A model generated the notes under the pieces. That model was given only the letters and a program-made list of their open reading frames with translations. It was not told where the DNA came from and did not search any database. A stretch of DNA of 64,000 nt, taken from Prevotella sp. OH937_COT-195 (GTDB taxonomy: Bacteria; Bacteroidota; Bacteroidia; Bacteroidales; Bacteroidaceae). This document shows positions 18,712 to 28,458 of this stretch, piece by piece. The stretch spans positions 1 to 64,000 of the forward strand of contig NZ_RQZH01000005.1 of NCBI RefSeq assembly GCF_003932845.1, read 5' to 3'. Position 1 is the first letter of the stretch; the number at the start of each line of letters is the position of its first letter. The translations under genes and the position numbers were made by a program.

Positions 18712-19395
18712 TCACTTACGCGGTGTGAGGCGGTAGGCACGTCCGCGCAAACTTTCTATCTGCATGTTGGAGTGCTTCTCAACAACAGGTTTCAGTCGCC
18801 TTATAAGCGTGTACAACGTTTCCGATGCGTCTTCTTTCTTGGGCCACAACGCATTGCAGATTTCCGACTTGGAAAGTTGGTGGTCGGCAGAATTGAAAAA
18901 AAGCGTCATTAGTTGCCGCTGCATAGGAGTGAATGCCACTTCTTTCCCGTCTGCATCATAGAACATTCCGTTGTCCTCGTTCAGGAAAAGTCCGCAGTCA
19001 TCACATTGGGTTCCAAACCGTTTTATGTTAAAGGAAACACATATTATTCCCCATAACATGGCACATGATGCAAACAGCATGGCAAGACGTTGGTCGCTGA
19101 TACCCCACACTGCCGCCACGGAACACTCGGCACTGTATGTCAAACGGTCATTGTCGCCCGCACGCACCACTATTCTGCTTGACTTCCGCAGTTCCGCCAC
19201 AGGTATGTTCTCACGAAAAACCGCCATGGTGTCCGGCGTGATCACCGTTGACTTCTGCACCTTCAAAGCCAAACTCAATGCTTCTCCGAGGTCATGTTCA
19301 ACACGCTTGCTCGCAGCATTGTAACTCCCCACACTTGCCACAATGCCCGACACAAGCAATACCAAAAATATCAATACGGAATGCCATCGTTTCAT
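18712..19395 (-). CDS. Membrane-anchored winged-helix transcription regulator (ToxR-like layout)
   Basis: 227 residues. Two hydrophobic segments (7-26 VLIFLVLLVSGIVASVG and about 104-125 LAMLFASCAMLWGIICVSF) enclose a ~75-residue probable periplasmic domain. After them comes a cytoplasmic region with CDDCG, then an OmpR/PhoB-type winged helix at about 150-227 (FTPMQRQLMTLFF, LSKSEICNALW, LYTLIRRLKPVVE, RGRAYRL). No receiver domain or kinase is present, so it looks like a one-component sensor-regulator that binds DNA from the membrane. It lies 87 bp upstream of the barrel gene on the same strand. The signal and targets are inference. Confidence 0.75.
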   Translation of the reverse strand: MKRWHSVLIFLVLLVSGIVASVGSYNAASKRVEHDLGEALSLALKVQKSTVITPDTMAVFRENIPVAELRKSSRIVVRAGDNDRLTYSAECSVAAVWGISDQRLAMLFASCAMLWGIICVSFNIKRFGTQCDDCGLFLNEDNGMFYDADGKEVAFTPMQRQLMTLFFNSADHQLSKSEICNALWPKKEDASETLYTLIRRLKPVVEKHSNMQIESLRGRAYRLTPRK

Positions 19396-19439
19396 AGTAA
19401 ATCCACTCTCATTAACAGTTTGTACCGTTTATCATTGTG

Positions 19440-19447
19440 CAAATATA
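19440..19447 (-). promoter_or_regulatory. -7 box for the winged-helix regulator
   Basis: TATATTTG on the minus strand, 44 bp before the ATG. Confidence 0.5.
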
Positions 19448-19568
19448 CAAAATTGTACGCAGAAAACTGGGAAAACACAATTAAAATAATTTCCGAATAA
19501 TTCTCATACATTCTTTTTTAAAGTATTTTTCCAACGCATTCGCAGGTTAAAAATACATTTTATTCGTA

Positions 19569-19656
19569 GCAAAACGGGCGAAATTACAAAACAAATTCGG
19601 CGGAATTAGTCGGCAAAATCGCCGAATTTGGTCAGCAAATTAAGCGAAATTGCAAG
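19569..19656 (+). repeat. 22-bp repeat array B (4 units)
   Basis: Four contiguous units of exactly 22 bp (19569, 19591, 19613, 19635). Three start GCAAA and the second ACAAA; all have a core like CGCCGAATTTG / GGCGAAATT. It lies between the divergent regulator and clpB genes. No spacer sequence separates the units. Confidence 0.8.
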
Positions 19657-19747
19657 ATACGTGACAATATTTCGCATACAAATGACATATTGTCAGTAAA
19701 ATAATTAGGGTACATCATTTGAACTAATGATAACAGAAACTTAAAAG

Positions 19748-19754
19748 AAAGGAG
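19748..19754 (+). promoter_or_regulatory. Ribosome binding site of clpB
   Basis: AAAGGAG six bases before the ATG, unusually strong for this window where most genes lack a Shine-Dalgarno site. Confidence 0.7.
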
Positions 19755-19760
19755 ATAATT

Positions 19761-22346
19761 ATGACCATTGACAATTTCACAATCAAAGCACAAGAGAGTG
19801 TTCAGGAAGCCATGAACATCACGCAACGTGCAGGACAGCAGACACTCGAACCGACTCATCTGCTGAAAGGTTTGCTCACGAAAGCAAAAGACATCATGAA
19901 TTTCCTGTTCCAAAAGACGGGCGTGAACGGTGCGCACGTGGAACAACTCGTGGACAGCGAACTGAGTCGCCAGCCGCGAGTGCAGGGCGGACAGCCGTAT
20001 CTGAGCAACGATGCGAACAAGGTATTGGTAAAGGCAGGGGAAATAGCAAAGAGCACGGGCGACGAGTTTGTCAGCGTGGAGCCGATGATTCTTGCACTGC
20101 TAAGCGTGAACTGCACCGCAGCACGCATACTGAAAGATGCCGGAATGAACGAGAGCGACACACGCAAGGCTATCGAAGAATTGCGACAAGGACAGAAAGT
20201 GAGCAGCCGGTCGGCAGACGAAAACTATCAGAGTTTGAGCAAATATGCCAAGAACTTGGTGGAAGATGCACGCGCCGGAAAACTCGACCCTGTAATAGGA
20301 CGCGACGAGGAAATTCGCCGAGTGCTGCAAATTCTGTCGCGAAGAACCAAAAACAATCCCGTACTAATAGGTGAACCGGGTACCGGAAAAACCGCCATCG
20401 TGGAGGGACTGGCAGGGCGTATCGTGCGCGGTGACGTGCCGGAAAATCTCAAGGACAAACAATTATACAGCCTTGACATGGGAGCATTGCTCGCCGGCGC
20501 GAAGTACAAGGGAGAGTTCGAGGAACGACTCAAAAGTGTAATCAACGAAGTAACGAAAAGCGAGGGACGCATAATTCTGTTCATAGACGAGATACACACG
20601 CTGGTGGGAGCAGGCGGAGGAGAAGGTGCCATGGATGCGGCAAACATCTTGAAACCTGCACTTGCAAGGGGCGAATTACGCTCTATCGGTGCCACGACAC
20701 TCAACGAATATCAAAAGTATTTTGAGAAAGACAAGGCTCTCGAACGACGTTTCCAAACGGTAATGGTAGACGAACCGGACGAACTTTCGGCAATAAGCAT
20801 ATTGCGAGGACTGAAAGAACGTTACGAAAATCACCACAAAGTGAGAATACAAGATGATGCCTGCATTGCCGCCGTAAAACTATCCGAACGATACATAAGC
20901 GACCGGTTCCTGCCGGACAAAGCCATCGACCTTATGGACGAGGCGGCCGCAAAAATGCGCATGGAGCGCGACTCCGTACCGGAAGAACTCGACGACACCA
21001 TGCGACAACTGAAACAATTGGAAATTGAAAGGGAGGCAATAAAACGCGAGAACGACGAGGGGAAGCTCGCACAACTCGACAGAGAGATTGCCGGACTGCG
21101 CGAACAGGAGAATACCGCACGGGCAAAATGGGAGAGCGAGAAAGGACTGGTGGATAAAATACAGCAGGACAAACAGCAGATTGAACAACTGAAATTCGAG
21201 GCAGACCGAGCCGAAAGAGAGGGCAACTATGCACGAGTGGCAGAGATAAGGTACAGCAGCCTGAAAGCACTTGAAGACGACATAGCCGAACTGACAAAAC
21301 AACTGGCACAAGGAAATGACAACAGAATGGTGCGCGAAGAAGTGACGGCAGACGACATTGCCGAAGTGGTAAGCCGATGGACCGGTATCCCGGTGACGAG
21401 AATGCTGCAGAACGAACGCGAAAAACTGCTGCATCTCGAGGAGGAACTGCACCGAAGAGTGGTCGGACAAAACGAGGCTATAACTGCCGTGAGCGATGCC
21501 GTGCGACGCAGCAGAGCCGGACTGCAAGACCCGAAACGCCCACTGGCATCGTTCATTTTCCTCGGAACAACCGGTGTGGGAAAGACGGAATTGGCAAAGG
21601 CTCTTGCCGAATACCTTTTCAACGACGAACATTTGATGACACGCATAGACATGTCGGAATATCAAGAGAAATTCAGCGTGAGCCGACTCATAGGCGCACC
21701 TCCGGGATATGTGGGATATGACGAGGGCGGACAACTTACCGAAGCCGTACGCCGCAAACCTTACTCGGTGATTCTCTTCGACGAGATTGAGAAGGCGCAT
21801 CCCGATGTCTTCAACATTCTGCTGCAAGTTCTCGACGACGGACGACTGACCGACAACAAGGGACGCACCGTGAACTTCAAGAACACAATAATAATAATGA
21901 CATCGAACCTCGGGTCGCAATACATACAGACCGAGTTTGCAAAGATGACCGACGAGAACCGTAACGCGGTGATAAACAGCACGAGAGAAACGATAATGGA
22001 GATGCTCAAGAAGACGATACGCCCCGAGTTTCTCAACCGTATAGACGAGACCATAATGTTCCTGCCGCTAAGCAAGGACGAAATTACCAATGTGGTACGC
22101 ATGCAGGTGGCTGCCGTGCAAAAGATACTTGCCGAACAAGACGTGCGACTCGACCTTACCGACGATGCCATGAACTTCCTCGCCGATGCAGGATTCGACC
22201 CGGAGTTCGGTGCACGACCGGTGAAACGAGCCATAAGGAGGTATGTCCTCAACGATCTCTCAAAACGATTGCTCGCAGGAGAAGTAAATCGCGAGAGACC
22301 GATTGTAATAGACTGCGACGGCAACGGACTGACATTCGGGAATTGA
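19761..22346 (+). CDS. clpB: ATP-dependent disaggregase ClpB
   Basis: 861 residues, cytosolic hexamer that resolubilises aggregated proteins with DnaK. Two N-terminal Clp repeats (1-150) are followed by AAA+ domain 1 with GEPGTGKT near 204 and [10 protein letters not shown], a long coiled-coil middle domain (about 400-525, rich in Glu, Lys and Gln), and AAA+ domain 2 with GTTGVGKTE near 602 and [13 protein letters not shown]. The middle domain distinguishes it from ClpA and ClpC. Full length. It stands alone and starts with a strong Shine-Dalgarno site. Heat-shock control is expected from the family but I cannot identify a dedicated site. Confidence 0.97.
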   Translation: MTIDNFTIKAQESVQEAMNITQRAGQQTLEPTHLLKGLLTKAKDIMNFLFQKTGVNGAHVEQLVDSELSRQPRVQGGQPYLSNDANKVLVKAGEIAKSTGDEFVSVEPMILALLSVNCTAARILKDAGMNESDTRKAIEELRQGQKVSSRSADENYQSLSKYAKNLVEDARAGKLDPVIGRDEEIRRVLQILSRRTKNNPVLIGEPGTGKTAIVEGLAGRIVRGDVPENLKDKQLYSLDMGALLAGAKYKGEFEERLKSVINEVTKSEGRIILFIDEIHTLVGAGGGEGAMDAANILKPALARGELRSIGATTLNEYQKYFEKDKALERRFQTVMVDEPDELSAISILRGLKERYENHHKVRIQDDACIAAVKLSERYISDRFLPDKAIDLMDEAAAKMRMERDSVPEELDDTMRQLKQLEIEREAIKRENDEGKLAQLDREIAGLREQENTARAKWESEKGLVDKIQQDKQQIEQLKFEADRAEREGNYARVAEIRYSSLKALEDDIAELTKQLAQGNDNRMVREEVTADDIAEVVSRWTGIPVTRMLQNEREKLLHLEEELHRRVVGQNEAITAVSDAVRRSRAGLQDPKRPLASFIFLGTTGVGKTELAKALAEYLFNDEHLMTRIDMSEYQEKFSVSRLIGAPPGYVGYDEGGQLTEAVRRKPYSVILFDEIEKAHPDVFNILLQVLDDGRLTDNKGRTVNFKNTIIIMTSNLGSQYIQTEFAKMTDENRNAVINSTRETIMEMLKKTIRPEFLNRIDETIMFLPLSKDEITNVVRMQVAAVQKILAEQDVRLDLTDDAMNFLADAGFDPEFGARPVKRAIRRYVLNDLSKRLLAGEVNRERPIVIDCDGNGLTFGN

Positions 22347-22669
22347 TTGAAAATTTATCGTTCCTTTGCATCTGCACATCTGCCGGTTACAGACATGCAG
22401 AACATGCTCGGACATACGACGAGAGTGCCGCGGGCGATGCGTAAAACCATCGACTCGCTGCATTACAAGCATTTCCGCACGAACTGCAATGCAGAAATCA
22501 AGAAACATAAAATACGGATATTAAGAGAGAAAAACAGTAAGCCGTTGCTCTGAAACAACCTTATATATATATGTATGGGGAACCTGTTTTGAGCACCGGC
22601 TTAATCGTTAAAAAACAATAATGACAAAAAATATGGTGTCAGAAAGCAGATTAAATTATAAAAAAAGCG
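22347..22669. other. Spacer between clpB and tRNA-Phe
   Basis: Contains a 68-codon frame opening with TTG directly after the clpB stop, without support from a ribosome site or a recognisable family, plus AT-rich sequence. No confident feature. Confidence 0.4.
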
Positions 22670-22677
22670 TACCTTTG
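22670..22677 (+). promoter_or_regulatory. tRNA-Phe promoter -7 box
   Basis: TACCTTTG, 26 bp before the mature tRNA 5' end. Confidence 0.65.
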
Positions 22678-22703
22678 CACTTGCTTTGGAGACAAGCACA
22701 ATC

Positions 22704-22776
22704 GGTACCATAGCTCAGTTGGTAGAGCATCGGACTGAAAATCCGTGTGTCCCCGGTTCGATTCCTGGTGGTACCA
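22704..22776 (+). tRNA. tRNA-Phe (anticodon GAA)
   Basis: 73 nt. The acceptor arm GGTACCA pairs with TGGTACC and A is the discriminator base. The D arm is GCTC..GAGC. The anticodon loop CTGAAAA has GAA at the anticodon position, with stem TCGGA/TCCGT (terminal mismatch or wobble). The T arm has the TTCGATT loop. CCA is not encoded in full. Confidence 0.95.
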
Positions 22777-22792
22777 CCTCCTCCTTTCACCT

Positions 22793-22833
22793 GCCCCCGT
22801 ATCAGAGTTCGCTCTATGCGGGGGCTATCTTTT
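22793..22833 (+). terminator. Rho-independent terminator of tRNA-Phe
   Basis: The stem starts GCCCCCG and closes CGGGGGC, with AGAG-TTCG-CTCT at the tip (22793-22825), followed by TATCTTTT. Confidence 0.85.
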
Positions 22834-22939
22834 ATGGCGGATTAATGTAAAAACATACCAAGAAATCAATTTTAATCTGACGTTTTCGTACATTTCAAGT
22901 AAACAATATTTGTTTTCTTGACCATAAAAATCTTATACA

Positions 22940-24190
22940 TCAAATCCTAAACGGAACAGACACACACATCTCGGTGTAGTCGGCTCGTGTGCGGTGTGCC
23001 TTTACATTGAACCCGAGACGAACGTTTCCGAAGTTGCCAAAGGTGTAGTAAAGACCGATTCGCTCATAGTAAGGTTGCTCCAACTGTTTTGGTTTGTACC
23101 CCGCATGACGGTAAAGATACCATCCTATGCTCATTGCAATGGAAAATTGGTGGTAGAACACCTCGTGCTTCGCTGCAATCCCGACCGACCAACGGCTGTA
23201 TTTGTCAGCCTGCCGCCATGCTTTCTCCATATCTTTGATGTCGTCTGTATAACGACCGTAGAAGAGGTCTATGCCCACCCCCGATGCCCATCGGCGTGCG
23301 TATCTGCACATCACATCGGCCTGTGCAGCCCACGTTACATAGCGGTTGAAACTGTTTTTGCAGTAGCCGGGTGCGTCGGGAGGGGTGTAAAACTGCGACA
23401 ATTGGAACTCCTCGTTGAGAGCCTTGATGCCTGCCGAGGCAGAGAAATTCAAATACCAATAACGCTTGAACGGCTCGGGGCGGTAATCTCCATGGTGTTC
23501 CACCACCTCGTTATAATAAGGATAGAATACTATTCCGACGGCATATCCCAGTACGTTGGCTCCCTTGTTAGGCATGTTCATCGAGCCGTTGCTGTGATGA
23601 TAGTAGTCTAATCCGGCACGAATGCCCCACTGGGGCGCGACACGATATGTGCCGTGTATGCCGGCACCGAAATAAACGAGCCATCGCGAGCCTATAAGCA
23701 GATTGTCGATGGCATCGCGGTTGTTCCATTTGTGGTGCGAATAGCCCACACCCATGCTCAGCATATAGTCAATCTCCCATTGCCGGGTTCGCAACAACGG
23801 ACGGTTGAACGATGCGTATGCCGTGACGATATTGCCCAGCCGCGACCTATAATCCACCGGTACATAACTCCCCCATTCCGGGTCTTGGGTTCGTTGCATG
23901 CGCACTCTGTGGTGGTCGCTGTATCTAAGTCCGAACGAGAACGACGGGTAGCCGTAGTCTGCTGCGAAAGCATCGCTATCCTTGGGCAGCGCGCTGTATG
24001 TCATTGCAATGGCAAAAGCGGCAGAGGCATCGCTCTGCATGATTTTTTTCTGATACTCGTCTATTGACACAACGCTTCCGGGAGTAAAAGAAATCTCTGC
24101 GCCGAAACGGTGCAGAGAGTCGCGCTCTGCTGCCCCGGCACATGCCGGAAGCAACAGTAGCAATATCACGATTATCGATGGCAACGACAT
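22940..24190 (-). CDS. PagL-like acyloxyacyl hydrolase (lipid A deacylase family)
   Basis: 416 residues with a signal peptide (IIVILLLLLPACAGAAE). The middle contains YYHHSNGSMNMPNKG (about 215), which fits the His-Ser active site of PagL-type outer-membrane lipid A 3-O-deacylases. The surrounding sequence is amphipathic barrel (YAVGIVFYPYYN, WGIRAGLDYY). The protein is about twice the length of classical PagL, with a C-terminal half of further barrel-like strands, as in Bacteroidetes members. It begins one base after the recQ stop and is probably translated from the recQ message. Enzyme activity is inferred from the motif. Confidence 0.75.
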   Translation of the reverse strand: MSLPSIIVILLLLLPACAGAAERDSLHRFGAEISFTPGSVVSIDEYQKKIMQSDASAAFAIAMTYSALPKDSDAFAADYGYPSFSFGLRYSDHHRVRMQRTQDPEWGSYVPVDYRSRLGNIVTAYASFNRPLLRTRQWEIDYMLSMGVGYSHHKWNNRDAIDNLLIGSRWLVYFGAGIHGTYRVAPQWGIRAGLDYYHHSNGSMNMPNKGANVLGYAVGIVFYPYYNEVVEHHGDYRPEPFKRYWYLNFSASAGIKALNEEFQLSQFYTPPDAPGYCKNSFNRYVTWAAQADVMCRYARRWASGVGIDLFYGRYTDDIKDMEKAWRQADKYSRWSVGIAAKHEVFYHQFSIAMSIGWYLYRHAGYKPKQLEQPYYERIGLYYTFGNFGNVRLGFNVKAHRTRADYTEMCVSVPFRI

Positions 24191-24191
24191 G

Positions 24192-26372
24192 TCAGTTTGC
24201 CTTTTCGGAGAGAAATTTCACACGCACGAGGCGTATCTCGTCTTCTTCGTATTCGTTTCCGAGTTCCTGCATTGCCACGTCCAGGTCATCGGTCTCGCTC
24301 TCCATGAAATAGTCGTATATGTCATTGACATGCTCTTCGTCCATAACCTCTTCGAGGAAATAGTCTATATTGAGTTTTGTTCCGCTATATACTATAGCGT
24401 CTATCTCGTCGAGCAGTTCATCAAAGTCAATCCCCTGTGCGTTTGCTATGTCATCGAGAGCCACTTGTCTGTCGATGCTTTGTATTATTTTCACTTTCAG
24501 CATCGACTTCTTCGCAACGGTTCTTATACGCAAATCCTCGGGGCGTTCGATGTCATTTTCTTCGCAATGCTTTCTTATCAGTTCCACGAACGGCATTCCG
24601 AACTTGCGTGCCTTGCCGGCTCCCACTCCCTGAATGTTCTGCAACTCTTCGAGCGACACGGGATATACCGTTGCCATTTGTTCGAGGGACACATCCATGA
24701 AAATAACATACGGCGGAAGGTTGAATCGTTTTGCGACTCCTTTACGGAGATCTGTGAGCATGTTGTACAATGCCGGATCGAGTGCACCTCCGTGTCCTTC
24801 GCCCGCAGTATCTTCCTCAGAGAAGTTGAACTCGTTGTCGAGTACTATACTGAACGGTTTCGGACTCTTCATAAATTTGCGTCCTTCTGGTGTAAGTTTC
24901 AGCAGACCGTAGTTCTCCACGTCTTTCTTAATATATCCCGCAATGATTGCTTGTCGTATCACGGGGTTCCAAACTTTCGGGTCTTCATCTTCTCCCGCTC
25001 CGAAACATTCCTGTTCGTGATGTTTGTGAGACACGATGTCATCGGTGGCACGTCCTTTCACAAAGTCTATTATATAGTCTTGCATGAAATTTTCTTTCAC
25101 GGCAGCGACGGCCTCAAGTACTATTTCGAGCGGTTTCCGTGCCTCTATCTTGGTCTTCGGATGCAGGCAGTTGTCGCAGTTTTCGCAATTCTCCTTAGGG
25201 TATTCCTCTCCGAAATAATGCAACAACAGTTTCCTTCGACACACCGAAGACTCGGCGTATGCCGCCGTCTCCTGCAACAGTTGCCTGCCGATGTCTTGTT
25301 CCACAACAGACTTGTTCTCCATGAATTTTTCCAATTTCTTCAAGTCTTTGTTGCTGTAAAAGACCATGCACAGTCCCTCTCCGCCGTCTCTTCCGGCGCG
25401 CCCCGTTTCTTGATAATATCCTTCGAGGCTCTTCGGTATGTCGTAGTGTATTACGAAACGCACGTCCGGCTTGTCTATTCCCATTCCGAATGCTATCGTC
25501 GCCACTATGACGTGGATGTCCTGCATAAGGAAATCGTCCTGTGTCTGCGACCTTGTTGCGCTGTCGAGTCCGGCATGATATGGTGCGGCTTTTATTTCGT
25601 TGGCACACAATATTGCAGCCAGTTCTTCCACTTTCTTTCGCGAAAGACAATAAATAATGCCGCTCTTTCCTGCATGCTGTTTCACGAATTTCACTATCTG
25701 TGTGTTCGTTGCCTCCTCACTTATCTTCGGTTTTACCTCGTAGTATAGATTGGGGCGGTTGAACGAACTTTTGAATTCGGCTGCGTCAGTGATGCCGAGA
25801 CTCTTCTTTATGTCTGTCCGCACTTTGTCGGTGGCGGTCGCCGTGAGTGCTATTATCGGTGCTCTTCCTATCTTGTTTATTATCGGGCGAATGTTTCTGT
25901 ATTCCGGTCGGAAGTCATGTCCCCACTCCGATATGCAGTGTGCCTCGTCTATCGCATAGAACGAGATTTGCACTCCGCGGAGGAATTCGACATACTCGTC
26001 CTTTGTCAACGATTCGGGTGCGACATAAAGCAGTTTCGTTTTGCCGCTCCTTATGTCGTTCTTCACGAGGTCTATTGCCGACTTGTTCAATGAAGAGTTG
26101 ATGTAGTGCGCCATTCCGTCCTCCTCGCTCAGGCCGTTTATCACGTCGACTTGATTTTTCATCAGTGCTATCAGCGGCGATATGACTATTGCCGTGCCGC
26201 CCATTATTAGCGACGGCAGTTGGTAGCAAAGCGATTTTCCTCCGCCCGTCGGCATAAGCACGAATGCATCGTTGCCGTCGAGCAGATTGCGTATGATGGC
26301 CTCTTGGTCTCCCTTGAAAGTATCAAAGCCGAAATATGTTTTCAGTGGCTCAATAAGGTTTATTTCTTTCAT
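24192..26372 (-). CDS. recQ: ATP-dependent DNA helicase RecQ
   Basis: 726 residues. A 3'-5' helicase for recombination and fork repair. Helicase motifs: MPTGGGKSLCYQLP (about 40), DEAHCISEWGHDFRPEY, ALTATATDKVR and the motif VI region QETGRAGRDG. The zinc-binding region (CRRKLLLHYFGE, CENCDNC) and RQC domain follow, then an HRDC domain near 525-600 (EELQNIQGVGAGKARKFG). A further acidic C-terminal extension (EEDEIRLVRVKFLSEK) is present. It lies 30 bp after clpX in the tig-clpP-clpX cluster. Confidence 0.95.
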   Translation of the reverse strand: MKEINLIEPLKTYFGFDTFKGDQEAIIRNLLDGNDAFVLMPTGGGKSLCYQLPSLIMGGTAIVISPLIALMKNQVDVINGLSEEDGMAHYINSSLNKSAIDLVKNDIRSGKTKLLYVAPESLTKDEYVEFLRGVQISFYAIDEAHCISEWGHDFRPEYRNIRPIINKIGRAPIIALTATATDKVRTDIKKSLGITDAAEFKSSFNRPNLYYEVKPKISEEATNTQIVKFVKQHAGKSGIIYCLSRKKVEELAAILCANEIKAAPYHAGLDSATRSQTQDDFLMQDIHVIVATIAFGMGIDKPDVRFVIHYDIPKSLEGYYQETGRAGRDGGEGLCMVFYSNKDLKKLEKFMENKSVVEQDIGRQLLQETAAYAESSVCRRKLLLHYFGEEYPKENCENCDNCLHPKTKIEARKPLEIVLEAVAAVKENFMQDYIIDFVKGRATDDIVSHKHHEQECFGAGEDEDPKVWNPVIRQAIIAGYIKKDVENYGLLKLTPEGRKFMKSPKPFSIVLDNEFNFSEEDTAGEGHGGALDPALYNMLTDLRKGVAKRFNLPPYVIFMDVSLEQMATVYPVSLEELQNIQGVGAGKARKFGMPFVELIRKHCEENDIERPEDLRIRTVAKKSMLKVKIIQSIDRQVALDDIANAQGIDFDELLDEIDAIVYSGTKLNIDYFLEEVMDEEHVNDIYDYFMESETDDLDVAMQELGNEYEEDEIRLVRVKFLSEKAN

Positions 26373-26402
26373 AGTATAGTATATTTAGGCCTCTGCCGGC
26401 AT

Positions 26403-27632
26403 TCAGTTTTCAAGTTTCTGCAAATGCGCTTTGTTTAGTTGCTTCTTTGCATAGTCGAGTGTGACGGTAAAAGTCTTCGCCTCTTGCGACGGCATCTCGA
26501 ACATCGCATCCATCATCACGCTCTCCACAATAGAACGCAGTCCGCGGGCGCCGAGTTTGTATTCCATTGCCTGATCTACAAGGTAGTCAAGCGTTTCCTC
26601 GGGGAATTTAAGTTTTATGCCGTCCATCTTGAATAGTTTCTCATACTGTTTAACGATGGAGTTCTTCGGCTCCACGAGTATTTTGCGCAAAGCCTCTCTG
26701 TCGAGCGGATTGAGGAATGTAAGCACGGGCAACCTGCCTATCAGTTCGGGTATCAATCCAAACGATTTGAGGTCTTGCGGCAAGATATATTTCATCATAT
26801 CCTCCTTGTCTATGTGTCTCACATTCTGCACCGAACTGTATCCGACAACATGTGTGTTAAGTCTCTGTGCAATCTTGCGTTCTATGCCGTCGAACGCTCC
26901 GCCGCATATAAACAGGATGTTGCGTGTGTCAAGATGTATGTAATCTTGGTCGGGATGTTTTCTTCCGCCCTTCGGTGGAACGTTTACGACCGTTCCTTCG
27001 AGCAGTTTCAGCATGCTCTGCTGCACCCCTTCGCCGCTCACGTCGCGCGTGATTGAGGGGTTGTCCCCTTTCCGTGCTATCTTGTCTATCTCGTCTATGA
27101 ATACTATTCCCCGCTCGGCAGCCTCCTGATCGAAATCAGCGACCTGCAACAAGCGGGAGAGAATGCTCTCCACGTCCTCGCCTACATATCCTGCCTCGGT
27201 AAACACCGTGGCATCCACTATTGTAAACGGCACGTCGAGCAATTTTGCTATGGTACGCGCAAGGAGTGTCTTTCCCGTGCCAGTGCGCCCGACCATGATG
27301 ATATTGCTTTTCTCTATCTCAACTCCGCTCTTGTCTTCCGGTTGTTGCAAGCGCTTATAATGGTTGTATACAGCCACGGAAAGAAAACGTTTGGCCTCGT
27401 CCTGACCTATAACATACCGGTCGAGATGTGTCTTTATCTCTTGCGGCTTGGGTACTTTCTTTATCTTGAACTTGCTTTTGGCGGCAGTTTTCGTCTCTTT
27501 CACAAAACCGGAACTTGTCAAAATATCGTGTGCTTGTTCAACACAACTTTCACAGATATAGCCCGTCATTCCGGTTATAAGGAGCCTTACTTCTCCCTCG
27601 CTCCGCCCACAGAAACTACAAACTTTCTTCAT
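26403..27632 (-). CDS. clpX: ClpX, AAA+ unfoldase of ClpXP
   Basis: 409 residues. The zinc-binding domain is [11 protein letters not shown]...ICESC (four cysteines). Walker [14 protein letters not shown] near 119, Walker [10 protein letters not shown], sensor and pore loops (GYVGEDVES) are all present. It unfolds tagged proteins and feeds them to ClpP. Its ATG overlaps the clpP stop codon (ATGA at 27629-27632), indicating translational coupling. Confidence 0.97.
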   Translation of the reverse strand: MKKVCSFCGRSEGEVRLLITGMTGYICESCVEQAHDILTSSGFVKETKTAAKSKFKIKKVPKPQEIKTHLDRYVIGQDEAKRFLSVAVYNHYKRLQQPEDKSGVEIEKSNIIMVGRTGTGKTLLARTIAKLLDVPFTIVDATVFTEAGYVGEDVESILSRLLQVADFDQEAAERGIVFIDEIDKIARKGDNPSITRDVSGEGVQQSMLKLLEGTVVNVPPKGGRKHPDQDYIHLDTRNILFICGGAFDGIERKIAQRLNTHVVGYSSVQNVRHIDKEDMMKYILPQDLKSFGLIPELIGRLPVLTFLNPLDREALRKILVEPKNSIVKQYEKLFKMDGIKLKFPEETLDYLVDQAMEYKLGARGLRSIVESVMMDAMFEMPSQEAKTFTVTLDYAKKQLNKAHLQKLEN

Positions 27633-28294
27633 TTCTTCTTGGTCAGCACTTCGTCAATCATTCCGTATTCCTTGGCTTCCTCCGCCGTCATCCAATAGTT
27701 GCGGTCGCTGTCTGCATGAACCTTGTCGTATGGTGTATGCGAGTGTTCGGATATGATGGTGTAAAGTTCTTTCTTGTATTTCAGTATTTCCTTCGCCTCA
27801 ATCTCAATGTCAGACGCTTGTCCCTGCACTCCCCCGAGCGGCTGATGTATCATTACGCGGCTGTGTGTCAGCGCAGAGCGTTTACCCTCCTGTCCGCTCA
27901 CGAGCAATACTGCCGCCATCGATGCCGCCATTCCTGTGCATATCGTGGCCACGTCGCTCGTTATGAACTGCATAGTGTCGTAAATTCCCAGTCCGGCGGT
28001 AACGCTTCCTCCCGGCGAGTTTATGTATATTGAGATGTCTTTCCCGGGGTCTGTCGAGTCGAGATACAGCAACTGTGCCTGCAGTGTGTTTGCGGCATAG
28101 TCGTCTATCGGTGTTCCGAGGAAAATGATGCGATCCATCATAAGTCGCGAGAACACGTCCATCTGTGTAACGTTAAGTTGACGTTCCTCAAGAATATACG
28201 GGTTGAGATACTGAGACTGGTTTTTTATCACGTCATCGATTACCAGTCCGTTCATTCCAAGATGCTGCGTAGCATATTTTCTAAAGTCGTTCAT
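27629..28294 (-). CDS. clpP: ClpP serine protease subunit
   Basis: 221 residues from ATG 28294 (NDFRKYATQHLGMN), preferred because the extra 17 residues of the longer frame (from 28345) are poorly conserved-looking and their ATG sits inside a hairpin. Catalytic Ser in GMAASMAAVLL, His in MIHQPLGG and Asp in the following helix region. Forms the barrel protease with ClpX, cytosolic. A family-length protein; the long frame remains possible because it lies downstream of the likely transcription start. Confidence 0.93.
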   Translation of the reverse strand: MNDFRKYATQHLGMNGLVIDDVIKNQSQYLNPYILEERQLNVTQMDVFSRLMMDRIIFLGTPIDDYAANTLQAQLLYLDSTDPGKDISIYINSPGGSVTAGLGIYDTMQFITSDVATICTGMAASMAAVLLVSGQEGKRSALTHSRVMIHQPLGGVQGQASDIEIEAKEILKYKKELYTIISEHSHTPYDKVHADSDRNYWMTAEEAKEYGMIDEVLTKKK

Positions 28295-28314
28295 TTTATC
28301 CTTTATTTTTAATG

Positions 28315-28367
28315 CATGAAAAAAGAGATTATCGATCTTTTTCATGCGCTTTGTAATTACAAAGTTA
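28315..28367 (-). promoter_or_regulatory. clpP promoter, palindrome and leader hairpin
   Basis: The -7 box TAACTTTG is at 28360-28367 on the minus strand. It overlaps a perfect 16-bp palindrome, CTTTGTAATTACAAAG (28349-28364). Just downstream a hairpin starts CATGAAAAA and closes TTTTTCATG (28315-28346). This would let clpP-clpX be expressed apart from tig; the regulator is unknown. Confidence 0.55.
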
Positions 28368-28458
28368 TGAAAAAAAGTCGATAACCTCTAACTTTTCGGG
28401 GAAAAAAACCGTAAAAAATGTTATTTCGGTCTTTCCGCTTATTCTTTATTATTCAATA

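Noticed and set aside
19569-19656. 22-bp arrays as CRISPR
   Set aside because: Units are directly adjacent with no unique spacers and no cas genes are present.
22347-22553. 68-codon ORF after clpB
   Set aside because: TTG start directly at the clpB stop, no ribosome site, no recognisable family; kept only as spacer content.
24189-25748. 519-codon plus-strand ORF antisense to recQ
   Set aside because: It lies entirely within the well-conserved recQ gene in the opposite strand and has no recognisable domain; its Phe/His/Cys-rich composition is typical of a shadow frame.
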